Shown piece by piece: positions 52,892 to 61,497 of a stretch of 64,000 nt of DNA. The position numbers and the translations under genes are program-made. Origin of the DNA: Guptibacillus hwajinpoensis (lineage in GTDB: Bacteria; Bacillota; Bacilli; Bacillales; Guptibacillaceae). Location: contig NZ_JAIVAE010000004.1 in assembly GCF_020171785.1 (NCBI RefSeq), forward strand, positions 247,288 to 311,287. The letters run 5' to 3'. The notes under the pieces were generated by a model. The model was given only the letters and a program-made list of their open reading frames with translations, had not been told where the DNA came from and made no database searches. Within the stretch, counting starts at the first letter, position 1. Each line of letters opens with the position of its first letter.

Positions 52892-54418
52892 GTGAAGAGC
52901 CAAGTCGTACTATATTTCAAACGTTCGTTAATTATCGTATTTTCCATTCTATTAATTGCTGGTTGCTCAAATCAAGGCACTTCTGGAGAAGGGATTAAGG
53001 AAACGGATCCTGATCAAGAACTCGATGTACGCGTTGTCCACAAGTTTTTAGGTAACGGTAATGAAAGCCTGGTAGAGGATAGCAAAATCGTCAGTTTTCT
53101 TGAAGATAAATTTAATATGGACTTTGATTTTGTAAACGTTCCTAGTCCGATTGGAAGTGAAGTGTTTGAAAAATTAAATGCAATGATTGCAGCGGGTGAT
53201 ATTCCTGACATTCTTCAAACAAGCACGAATACAGACCTTGCTAGAGACTTGTATTATGATCTTGCCGCAGAGGATCAATTGTTAAATATTAGTAAGATGA
53301 TTGAAGAAAATCCAGATCGATATCCGAACATAGCAAGTCGAATTAAAGATCCTGAAGCAGATATGTTTAAAGCAGAAGATGGGAATTTCTATACGGTCCC
53401 AAGACTTCAGGGCTATTATGATCACATCATTATTATAAGACAAGATTGGTTAGATGAGCTTGGATTAGAAATGCCCACAAATACAGAAGAGTTACACGAT
53501 GTGCTCAAAGAATTTGTGGAAGAAGATCCTGATGATAAAGGAAACTTTGGGTTAACCGTTCCTGCCCCGTGGTGGTTCAATCATATTTTTGCTGGCTTCA
53601 CAGGTGGATGGGAATGGGTGGAGAAAGACGGAGAATATGTAAGTACTTATACAGAGCCAGGAATGAAGGAAGCATTTAAATATCTCCACTCCCTTTATGA
53701 AGAGGGATTGTTAGATAAAGAATTCTTTACGCATAAGCCGAATAAAGATGAGCTCTCAAAATTTATCAATGGAAGAGCGGGCGTATTACTCACGCAATCA
53801 AGGAATTTACCATCAATCCAAAAAGATATTGTGAAGATTAATCCTGAAGCAGAGGTGGGACTCTTACCGATCGATTTTAGTGGTCCAGAAGCAGCCGCTC
53901 GCGTATCTGCAGGGAAATTCTATGAAGGGGTCTCGATTTACAAGCATGCGGAAGATCCTGCAAGAATGCTTGATTTCATTGAATACCTTGCTTCAAATGA
54001 AGCTTCTGAAATGTTTACGAATGGTATTGAAGGAGAATATTCCGAGGAAACGTTTGAACATGAAAAATGGGGAGTCGATCCGTATCCATCTGTTCACAGA
54101 GCAATTTGGGGGATGGTAGATATGAAATACAACGATTCAGAAGCCTATTTGAAGCAATACACAGATCCGGAACAAATGAAAACTTTCTTTAATCAGCTTG
54201 ATTCTGCTGATTTTGCTCAAAATCCTGTATGGGGATACGGTTTGGAAAGCATTCAAGCACACAATGCTGATGTGCTTGAAGTATTTAACAAATATCTTGT
54301 GAATTTCATTACAGGAAAAGCAGACATTGATCAAGAGTGGGATACGTATACAAAAGAACTCGAGAAGGCGGGACTATTGAAAATGCAGGAAGAAGTGCAA
54401 GAAGAATTTACTCCGTAA
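52892..54418 (+). CDS. Oligosaccharide-binding lipoprotein (LplA/YtcQ type)
   Basis: This 508-residue lipoprotein is larger than MalE-type receptors, as expected for the LplA group that binds oligosaccharides. The signal peptide ends at LLIAGC, with the lipid-carrying cysteine at residue 25. The mature part has DLYYDLAAEDQLLNISKMIE and YTVPRLQGYYDHIIIIRQDW, LDELGLEMPTNTEELHDVLK. I prefer the GTG at 52892, spaced 9 bp from AAGGGGG; the ATG at 52883 is too close to it. It completes the second importer and precedes the first sulfatase. Confidence 0.92.
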   Translation: MKSQVVLYFKRSLIIVFSILLIAGCSNQGTSGEGIKETDPDQELDVRVVHKFLGNGNESLVEDSKIVSFLEDKFNMDFDFVNVPSPIGSEVFEKLNAMIAAGDIPDILQTSTNTDLARDLYYDLAAEDQLLNISKMIEENPDRYPNIASRIKDPEADMFKAEDGNFYTVPRLQGYYDHIIIIRQDWLDELGLEMPTNTEELHDVLKEFVEEDPDDKGNFGLTVPAPWWFNHIFAGFTGGWEWVEKDGEYVSTYTEPGMKEAFKYLHSLYEEGLLDKEFFTHKPNKDELSKFINGRAGVLLTQSRNLPSIQKDIVKINPEAEVGLLPIDFSGPEAAARVSAGKFYEGVSIYKHAEDPARMLDFIEYLASNEASEMFTNGIEGEYSEETFEHEKWGVDPYPSVHRAIWGMVDMKYNDSEAYLKQYTDPEQMKTFFNQLDSADFAQNPVWGYGLESIQAHNADVLEVFNKYLVNFITGKADIDQEWDTYTKELEKAGLLKMQEEVQEEFTP

Positions 54419-54494
54419 GGAATTCTTTTCCACCAGCTCTTTTTCTAAAGAAAATTGCCCATCCTTCAAATGAATGATGGAGGAGATGAAGAAA

Positions 54495-55967
54495 TTGCGA
54501 AAGAAACGTCCGAATGTTCTTATCTTTATGACGGATCAACAACAAGAGCGGGTGATTCATGATCATCACCCGTGCTACACGCCAAACCTAAGTCGGTTTA
54601 AGAAAGAAGGATTGTGCTTTAATCGTACCTACACCACAATGGCCCACTGTTGCCCGTCACGTGCGTCTTTTTTCACAGGGAAATACCCTTCTGAACACGG
54701 AGTACTCAATAATGTCAGCAATGAAGCCGCTTTGTCAAAAGGGATAAAGAAAGATATTCCAACGATAGGTGAGCTCTTAAACGCAGCAAATTATGACATG
54801 TACTTTTCTGGAAAATGGCATCTCTCTTCAGAAGAAAATCCGTTTGATCGAGGGTGGAAGGAACTGAAGGTCACTGCTTCAAAAGATGCTTATATGTCCA
54901 CTTCCATTGAAGAATGGAGTGAAGTTCCTCACATTTCAGAAAACGCTAGAAGAGAAAGAGGGCACCTCCATCGACCAGGATGGAAGGACTATAAGCTGTA
55001 TGGAACGGGAGACGGGGCTTACAACTCCGATCTTGATGTTATTGAAAAAGCAACTATGCAACTAGATAAACTAAAACAAACGAATGATCCATGGTGTATG
55101 TATGTGGGTCTCTTTGGTCCACATGACCCGTTTATCGTCCCTGAAAAGTATTTGGCGCATTATGATGCCAAAGAAATTAATCTCCCAGATAATTACCGCG
55201 ATACGCTTCAGAATAAACCCGGTTATTACAAACGAATGAAGAAGCAGTGGGATCAATTAACCGAGGAGGAAGTCAAAGAGTCAATTATGCACTACTGGGC
55301 GTACAATACGATGGTAGATGATCTTTTTGGGAAAATACTAGATACCCTTGAGAGGAATAACCAAGTAGACGATACCCTTGTACTCTTTTTATCTGATCAT
55401 GGAGAAAGCCTTGGTGCACACGGACTATATTTGAAAGGAGCAAGTCCATTCGAAGAAACATACCGCATACCCTGTGTGATCCGTTGGCCAGAGGGAATCG
55501 AGAAACCAGGGAGAGACATAAACGAGTTGGTTTCAATGATTGATCTTGCTCCTACTCTATTAGAAGTGGCGAATGTAGCTGGTAAAGAGAAGATGAGCGG
55601 CGTTAGTTTAGTTCCGTTTTTTAGGAATGAAGAACCTGAGGCATGGAAAGAAGCTGTTTTTACACAATGTAATGGTGTGGAAATCTATTATACTCAGCGA
55701 ATGGTGATTACAAATCGATATAAGTTAGTGTACACACCAGTCGATACTGATGAGCTATATGATTTGTTGGAAGATCCAGGTGAAATGAAGAATTTGATCG
55801 AAGAACCCGCATACTCAAAAATCAAAAAGCAACTGTTCTCTTATATGTGGGAAAACGCTGCACGATCAAATGACAGAATATTTAGTCATTACCCAACGGC
55901 GACGATGGCAGATTACGGACCAACGGTCGGGGTTCGGAAGGAGCGGGAGCGATCATTTCATAACTAG
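54495..55967 (+). CDS. S1-family sulfatase, cytoplasmic (1)
   Basis: This 490-residue enzyme hydrolyses sulfate esters, presumably on an imported sugar. The start RPNVLIFMTDQQQERV carries the metal-binding aspartate. The formylglycine motif is CCPSR, with C52 as the residue to be oxidised, followed by ASFFTGKYPSEHGV. GKWHLSSEENPFDRGW and GPHDPF follow, and LFLSDHGESLGAHGLYLKG supplies the later metal Asp/His. No signal peptide is present. TTG at 54495 is best spaced after AGGAG; ATGs at 54474 and 54477 lie upstream of that site. It may be an exo- or endo-sulfatase; the sulfated position cannot be told. Confidence 0.92.
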   Translation: MRKKRPNVLIFMTDQQQERVIHDHHPCYTPNLSRFKKEGLCFNRTYTTMAHCCPSRASFFTGKYPSEHGVLNNVSNEAALSKGIKKDIPTIGELLNAANYDMYFSGKWHLSSEENPFDRGWKELKVTASKDAYMSTSIEEWSEVPHISENARRERGHLHRPGWKDYKLYGTGDGAYNSDLDVIEKATMQLDKLKQTNDPWCMYVGLFGPHDPFIVPEKYLAHYDAKEINLPDNYRDTLQNKPGYYKRMKKQWDQLTEEEVKESIMHYWAYNTMVDDLFGKILDTLERNNQVDDTLVLFLSDHGESLGAHGLYLKGASPFEETYRIPCVIRWPEGIEKPGRDINELVSMIDLAPTLLEVANVAGKEKMSGVSLVPFFRNEEPEAWKEAVFTQCNGVEIYYTQRMVITNRYKLVYTPVDTDELYDLLEDPGEMKNLIEEPAYSKIKKQLFSYMWENAARSNDRIFSHYPTATMADYGPTVGVRKERERSFHN

Positions 55968-56016
55968 TAAAGTCAGGGTTAGAAAAGTAGTTTATTAAAT
56001 TTTGGAGGTAGAATAG

Positions 56017-57489
56017 ATGATTAAAGTTGCAATGATCGGAGCAGGAAGTGTTGGATTTACAAGACGCTTAATGATGGACATTTTAGGAGTTAAAGAACTG
56101 AGAGATACAGAGTTTCACCTGATGGATATCAATGAGGATAACTTAGAAATGACGCAAAATTTATGTGAAAAGATGATTCAAGATAACAATTTACCAGCAA
56201 AAATCGTAGCAACAACGAATCAGCGTGAAGCAATCAGGGGTGCAGATTATGTATTCTGCATGGCTCGCGTTGGCGGATTGGAAGCCTTTAAACACGATGT
56301 CGAAATTCCGCTGAAGTATGGAGTGGATCAATGCGTGGGAGACACGCTTGGACCAGGAGGTGTTTTCTTTGCTCTTCGGACAATTCCTGTCCTGCTTGAT
56401 ATCGCGAAAGATATAAGGGAAACGGCACCGAATGCTCTTTTTATGAATTATTCCAATCCAATGGCGATGAACACATGGGCAGTTCGGCGAGCGGGTGGAG
56501 TAAATATCATTGGTCTCTGTCATGGCGTACAAGGAGGCCATAAACAAATTGCTCGTGCACTTGGTTATCCAGAAGAAGAAGTTGACTACGTTTGTGCAGG
56601 AATCAATCACCAAACGTGGTATGTGCAAGTGTCACATAAAGGGAAAGACATGCTCCCTTATCTCGCTGAGGCTTTTGAGAAGCATTCAGAGTTGTCAAAA
56701 AGTGAGCCTGTTCGTCTCGATGTCCTTCGCCGCTTTGGTTATTATTCAACCGAATCAAACGGACATTTAAGTGAATACTTGCCATGGTATCGGAAAGATA
56801 AAGAAGAAATGAATAAGAAATGGGTTTACCCTGACGTATGGATTGGAGGAAGAACGGCAGGTTATTTAAATCACTGTATTAATAAGACGAGTGAATACAA
56901 AGAAATGTATCCGAAATGGATGAATGGTGAGGAAGAGTACATTAAGCTTGGGGACCGTTCACATGAGCATGGGTCTTACATTATTGAAGCGATCGAAACA
57001 GGCCGCACGTACAGAGGACACTTTAATATTGAAAACAAAGGCATTCTGACAAACTTACCAAATGGTTCTACGATTGAAGTGCCTTGTTATGTTGACCGAA
57101 ACGGAATTACAGCAGGCTATGTAGGCGATCTCCCCCTTCAATGTGCCGCCACTTGTCGTAGCAGTATTAGTGTACAAGAAATGGCAGTGGAAGCAGCTCT
57201 TACTGGGAACCGAGAACTCGTTAAGCTTGCCATACTCCATGATCCGTTAACTGCAGCTGTTTGTAGTCCGGAGCAGGTGTGGGAGATGGTTGATGAAATG
57301 TTCGCAGCTCTTGATCCATGGTTACCTCAATTTAACGGTGAAGGGCGAACATGGGAGGATATTCCACAGCCGAAAGAAATCTTCTCACCTGTAAAGAAAT
57401 CTTCTAAAGACGATTTGCCGCCAGCTCTAACAGGGGAGGTCGCTACAAATGTAAATGAAAGACTATCTGTTGGGTATAAAGACTCTTAA
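56017..57489 (+). CDS. GH4 glycosidase, alpha-galacturonidase type (LplD-like)
   Basis: This NAD- and metal-dependent glycosidase of 490 residues works by oxidation-elimination. The Rossmann start KVAMIGAGSVGFTRRLMMDI, FMNYSNPMAMNTW and GLCHGVQGGHKQIA are clear. The CHGV motif (C168-V171) is the one reported for the alpha-galacturonidase LplD, against CHEV or CHSV in alpha-glucosidase or alpha-galactosidase members. AGINHQTWY follows with the catalytic-region histidine. The enzyme is cytoplasmic. Ribosome binding site TTGGAGGT. Its position between sulfatase genes suggests it acts on an alpha-linked uronate after desulfation. Alpha-glucuronide specificity is an alternative. Confidence 0.88.
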   Translation: MIKVAMIGAGSVGFTRRLMMDILGVKELRDTEFHLMDINEDNLEMTQNLCEKMIQDNNLPAKIVATTNQREAIRGADYVFCMARVGGLEAFKHDVEIPLKYGVDQCVGDTLGPGGVFFALRTIPVLLDIAKDIRETAPNALFMNYSNPMAMNTWAVRRAGGVNIIGLCHGVQGGHKQIARALGYPEEEVDYVCAGINHQTWYVQVSHKGKDMLPYLAEAFEKHSELSKSEPVRLDVLRRFGYYSTESNGHLSEYLPWYRKDKEEMNKKWVYPDVWIGGRTAGYLNHCINKTSEYKEMYPKWMNGEEEYIKLGDRSHEHGSYIIEAIETGRTYRGHFNIENKGILTNLPNGSTIEVPCYVDRNGITAGYVGDLPLQCAATCRSSISVQEMAVEAALTGNRELVKLAILHDPLTAAVCSPEQVWEMVDEMFAALDPWLPQFNGEGRTWEDIPQPKEIFSPVKKSSKDDLPPALTGEVATNVNERLSVGYKDS

Positions 57490-57517
57490 TAGAAATAGCC
57501 ATTTTGTTGAAAATGCC

Positions 57518-57547
57518 AAAAAGGAGAATGGGCTGATTCTCCTTTTT
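57518..57547 (+). terminator. Terminator between the GH4 and FGE genes
   Basis: AAAAAGGAGAAT, loop GGGCTG, ATTCTCCTTTTT make a perfect 12-bp stem ending in T. The FGE-sulfatase genes downstream would be expressed by read-through or by their own promoter. Confidence 0.8.
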
Positions 57548-57599
57548 GCCCTTTCATAAGGAAAGCTACTTATCGAGTTCATTAGAAGAAGGTGAGAGA

Positions 57600-58586
57600 A
57601 TGACGCGCAAATCATGCTGTACTCCCTCAAGAGAAGGTGAGTTACCGGTAAATATGGCTACCCTTGAAAAAACATCTGTCGGTGGACAAGTGGCTGAAAG
57701 GAATATGGTTTATCTAGAAGGTGGTTCCTTTCTAATGGGTACTGAAGATCAAGAGGGCTTCCCTTGTGATGGAGAAGGACCAGTAAGAGAGGTCAGGGTT
57801 GACCCGTTTTATATTGATATTTATACCGTTAGTAATGCTGACTTTCATGAATTCATAGAAGCGACTGGATATATAACGGAAGCAGAACGATTTGGTTGGT
57901 CTTTTGTTTTTCATCTTTTTCTTTCGATTGACGTTAAAAGACGTGTGAAGATGACGCCGAAACAAACCCCATGGTGGTTTCCAATCGAAGGGGCCAACTG
58001 GAAACACCCTGAGGGTCCAGATTCCTCCATTGATAGTCGAATGCATCATCCGGTTGTACACGTGTCATGGAATGATGCAGAGAATTATTGCAGATGGGCA
58101 GGAAAGAGACTTCCTACTGAAGCAGAATGGGAATATGCAGCTAGGGGAGGATTGAAACAGAAGAAATATCCCTGGGGGAATAAATTGACGTATAAAGGCA
58201 AATACAATTGCAATATTTGGCAAGGAAACTTCCCGTTAGAAAATACAGCAAAAGATGGATACGAAGGCACGGCGCCTGTTGATGCGTATGAGCCAAACGG
58301 ATATGGACTTTACAATACTGTAGGAAATGTATGGGAGTGGTGTTCAGACTGGTTTACATCTGATCATACAAGTTATGACGCTATAACGAATCCTAATGGT
58401 CCTGCAACAGGTAGGGCAAAGTCTATTCGTGGTGGTTCTTACTTATGTCACCATTCTTATTGTAATCGCTACAGAGTTGCAGCAAGAAGCTCGAATACAC
58501 CGGATAGTTCAACTGGAAATATGGGCTTTCGATGTGTCAAAGACATCGATAACGAAAGTGGAAAGATAAATTATAAAAAAGGATGA
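57600..58586 (+). CDS. Formylglycine-generating enzyme (sulfatase maturase, FGE/SUMF1 family)
   Basis: This 328-residue oxygen- and copper-dependent oxidase converts the sulfatase cysteine to formylglycine. MVYLEGGSFLMGTEDQEGFP opens the domain, with VDPFYIDIYTVSNADFHEFI, VVHVSWNDAENYCRWAGKRL, PTEAEWEYAARGG and GNVWEWCSDWF as landmarks. The copper-binding pair C283/C288 lies in GGSYLCHHSYCNRYR, matching the human enzyme. No signal peptide, so it acts in the cytoplasm. The ATG at 57600 follows AAGGTGAG. It is the maturase for the three neighbouring sulfatases, all of which have cysteine at the active site. Confidence 0.96.
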   Translation: MTRKSCCTPSREGELPVNMATLEKTSVGGQVAERNMVYLEGGSFLMGTEDQEGFPCDGEGPVREVRVDPFYIDIYTVSNADFHEFIEATGYITEAERFGWSFVFHLFLSIDVKRRVKMTPKQTPWWFPIEGANWKHPEGPDSSIDSRMHHPVVHVSWNDAENYCRWAGKRLPTEAEWEYAARGGLKQKKYPWGNKLTYKGKYNCNIWQGNFPLENTAKDGYEGTAPVDAYEPNGYGLYNTVGNVWEWCSDWFTSDHTSYDAITNPNGPATGRAKSIRGGSYLCHHSYCNRYRVAARSSNTPDSSTGNMGFRCVKDIDNESGKINYKKG

Positions 58587-58592
58587 TTGCCC

Positions 58593-59954
58593 TTGAAAAC
58601 TATGAATCGAAAACCTAATGTTATTGTCTTTTTTACTGATCAACAACGGTGGGATACGATGGAAGCACACGGAAATCCGCTTCAGATTACGCCTAACCTT
58701 GATCGCATGGCAAGAATGCATACCCATGTTTATAACTCATTCACTTGTCAGCCTGTTTGCGGTCCAGCTCGGTCCTGTCTTCAAACTGGGCAGTACGCTA
58801 CTACCACTGGTTGTTACACAAACGGAATTCCACTAGCAGATGATGCTAAAACACTTGCACATTATTTTCAGGAAGATGGCTATAACACAGGTTATATAGG
58901 CAAGTGGCACCTTAGCGGAGTACAGCCTCATGTACCAGAGGGAAAACGTGGTGGATATGACTACTGGCTTGCATCTGAATTACTAGAGTTCACATCGGAC
59001 GCGTATGACACGGTGTTATTCAATGATCACAACGATCCGGTGAAGCTACCTGGGTATCGAGTAGATGCTTTAACGGATGCCGCGGTGAAATATATTGATA
59101 CTCACCAAGATAAGCCTTTTTTTCTCTTTGTATCGTATCTTGAGCCTCATCATCAAAATCATATTGATGATTATCCGGCCCCAGAAGGCTACCGAGAACA
59201 GTATACCGGAAAATGGTGTCCGCCAGATTTAACTCTTGAAGGAAGTAGTGCGCCTCAGCATTTAGGTGGTTATTTTGGAATGGTGAAACGGTTAGATGAG
59301 GCGTACGGAAGAATTCACGATACTCTAAAAAGCCTTCATTTGAGTGATGACACAATCGTGTTATTTACATCCGACCATGGAAATCATTTCAAAACGAGAA
59401 ATGCAGAATATAAACGTTCAGGTCATGAAAGCTCTATTCGAGTACCAACAGTTTTTACCGGGTCTAGTTTCAAAGGTGGAGGGCAGATTCACGAGCTTGT
59501 TAGTCTTGTTGATCTTCCACCAACTCTTTTAGATGCTGCTGGCATTCAAGTTCCATCGACCATGGAAGGGAGGTCCATCTTACCGCTTATTAATCGAGAA
59601 GCAACGGATTGGCCAAAAGATATATTTGTGCAGATTAGCGAATCACAAAACGGGAGAGCTATTCGAACGAAACGTTGGAAATATGGAATCGTTGCTAAAG
59701 AGAACACGCAAATGCCGTTTGCGGAGACGTATCTTGAATCCTATCTGTATGATTTAGAGGCTGATCCATATGAACTGACCAATATTATTGAGTCAGAGGC
59801 GCATAGAGAAGTCATCGAACGAATGCGTTTTCGAATGCACAAACGAATTGCTTCCATTGAGAACAGAGAGGTATTGATTGAAGAAGTACCCCGAAAGAAA
59901 ATGGGGCAGAGAAAAGCACCCCAACAAAAAGAATATTTAGTGAGTGATTTATAA
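58593..59954 (+). CDS. S1-family sulfatase, cytoplasmic (2)
   Basis: This 453-residue sulfatase starts NRKPNVIVFFTDQQRWDTME with the metal aspartates. The formylglycine motif is CGPAR (C56) in CQPVCGPARSCLQTGQYATT. IGKWHLSGVQPH, SYLEPHHQNHIDDY and VLFTSDHGNHFKTR carry the other active-site residues. The start is taken as TTG 58593 after AAAGGAT; TTG at 58587 and ATG at 58602 are also possible. It follows the FGE gene almost without a gap, so the two are co-expressed. It is related to heparan/choline-sulfatase-like members by its QQRWDT start, but substrate cannot be assigned. Confidence 0.92.
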   Translation: MKTMNRKPNVIVFFTDQQRWDTMEAHGNPLQITPNLDRMARMHTHVYNSFTCQPVCGPARSCLQTGQYATTTGCYTNGIPLADDAKTLAHYFQEDGYNTGYIGKWHLSGVQPHVPEGKRGGYDYWLASELLEFTSDAYDTVLFNDHNDPVKLPGYRVDALTDAAVKYIDTHQDKPFFLFVSYLEPHHQNHIDDYPAPEGYREQYTGKWCPPDLTLEGSSAPQHLGGYFGMVKRLDEAYGRIHDTLKSLHLSDDTIVLFTSDHGNHFKTRNAEYKRSGHESSIRVPTVFTGSSFKGGGQIHELVSLVDLPPTLLDAAGIQVPSTMEGRSILPLINREATDWPKDIFVQISESQNGRAIRTKRWKYGIVAKENTQMPFAETYLESYLYDLEADPYELTNIIESEAHREVIERMRFRMHKRIASIENREVLIEEVPRKKMGQRKAPQQKEYLVSDL

Positions 59955-61430
59955 ATGAAAAAAACGCCCTTGAAACAACTATCATCAGAAGAAGAGGAAA
60001 ACGTGGAGGGGTTCACCTATCCATATGCGATCTTACCTGGTAATTATCCAGACCCTTCCCTTGTTCGAGTTGGAAGAGATTACTACATGACACACTCTTG
60101 TGGGCATAATGGTCCAGCTCTTCAACTATGGCATTCTACGAACCTTATGGGCTGGGAACCCATTGGATACGCGCTTGAGGAGCCTGAGGGAGATATTTGG
60201 GCTCCGGATATTTGTTTTCATAATGGTACGTTTTATATTTATTACACACAGGTTGGTGGGAATTATTGTATTACTGCAAGAGATCCTCGAGGGCCATGGA
60301 GCAAACCAGTCGCGCTTTCTGTTCCCGGCATTGACCCAGGTCACCTATGCGACAAACGTGGGAATCGATACTTGTATCTTTCTGATGGTTATATGGCGGA
60401 ACTCTCGGAAGATGGGCTTCAGGTTAAAACTGAGGCAAGGAAAGTATACGACGGCTGGAAGTATCCTGAGGAATGGTGTGTCGAAGGATTTTGTCTCGAA
60501 GGACCCAAACTTTTTTATTATAACGACTACTACTATTTAACAGTAGCCGAGGGTGGAACGGCCGGACCGGCGACTAGCCATATGGCGGTTACTTCAAGGT
60601 CAAAAAACGTAGATGGACCGTGGGAGCATTCGCCATATAATCCAGTGATAAAAACTTGGTCAAGTGAGGAAGTGTGGTGGTCCAAAGGCCACGCGACTTT
60701 GATTGATGACCTCAATGGTGATTGGTGGGCAGTATACCATGCTTATGAAAGAAATGCTCGTACCATTGGAAGACAAACACTTATTGAGCCGATTGAATGG
60801 ACCGATGACGGATGGTTTAAAACGGTAACGGCTAAAAATACTAAAATTGAAAAGAATCCTTGGTTTGAAGCGAATCTCTCTGATGACTTTCATGGAAAGA
60901 AGCTTGGATGGCAGTGGCAGTGTGTGAACGATCATCAGCACAAAGTAGAGTACAGAGTAGAAGATGGTGCCATTACAATAGAAGGATTCGGATCTTCACC
61001 ACAAGACGGAAGCGTGGTTGTGTGTAAGCCGGTGGGAACATCTTATGAGGCAACTATTAGAGTAACCATTAGCAAAGCTGCTGAAGCGGGTCTTCTTTTG
61101 TATTACAATTCGTCATGCTATTTTGGTCTCGGTATGAATCGAGAAATAGTATTTCCAATGGCATTAACAAGTGCATTTAAAGGAAGAGCAGACCGGATGA
61201 CGAGTAACACATGTGAAATGAGAATCCTTAATGAGCAGGATGAGCTAAGTTTTTATTATCGATCAATAGGCGGTATGTGGCAAAAAGTTGATCTTGGTTG
61301 GGAAGTTTCCGGATGTCACCATAATGTTCTAGGTGGCTTTGGGAGCTTACGAATTGGATTATATGTTAGTGGTAATGGATCTGCAACATTTCAAAGGTTT
61401 CGTTATCATCCTATTGATTCGAAGTGGTAG
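59955..61430 (+). CDS. GH43-family glycosidase with C-terminal beta-sandwich domain
   Basis: The N-terminal five-bladed beta-propeller carries the GH43 acids: D33 in NYPDPS (base), D85 in IWAPDICF, and E182 in CLEGPK (acid). After about residue 300 a concanavalin-like domain follows (WFEANLSDDFHGKKLGWQWQ, then GLLLYYNSSCYFGLGMNR), as in beta-xylosidases and arabinofuranosidases of subfamilies with a C-terminal sandwich. No signal peptide. ATG at 59955 comes directly after the sulfatase stop with no clear ribosome binding site; a GTG at 60003, preceded by GAGG, is an alternative start. It probably removes arabinose, xylose or galactose side groups. Arabinose would link to the ara genes at 17347-22467, but this is inference. 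Confidence 0.88.
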   Translation: MKKTPLKQLSSEEEENVEGFTYPYAILPGNYPDPSLVRVGRDYYMTHSCGHNGPALQLWHSTNLMGWEPIGYALEEPEGDIWAPDICFHNGTFYIYYTQVGGNYCITARDPRGPWSKPVALSVPGIDPGHLCDKRGNRYLYLSDGYMAELSEDGLQVKTEARKVYDGWKYPEEWCVEGFCLEGPKLFYYNDYYYLTVAEGGTAGPATSHMAVTSRSKNVDGPWEHSPYNPVIKTWSSEEVWWSKGHATLIDDLNGDWWAVYHAYERNARTIGRQTLIEPIEWTDDGWFKTVTAKNTKIEKNPWFEANLSDDFHGKKLGWQWQCVNDHQHKVEYRVEDGAITIEGFGSSPQDGSVVVCKPVGTSYEATIRVTISKAAEAGLLLYYNSSCYFGLGMNREIVFPMALTSAFKGRADRMTSNTCEMRILNEQDELSFYYRSIGGMWQKVDLGWEVSGCHHNVLGGFGSLRIGLYVSGNGSATFQRFRYHPIDSKW

Positions 61431-61497
61431 TTAGAAAATATGCAAGAATGCAAACTATTCATCAAACAATATGAAAAGGTAGAAGGTGGAGTGTTTA

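Noticed and set aside
54421..54494. Upstream starts (54474, 54477) of the first sulfatase
   Set aside because: They lie before or inside the AGGAG sequence that best serves TTG 54495. The difference is seven residues and does not affect the domain.
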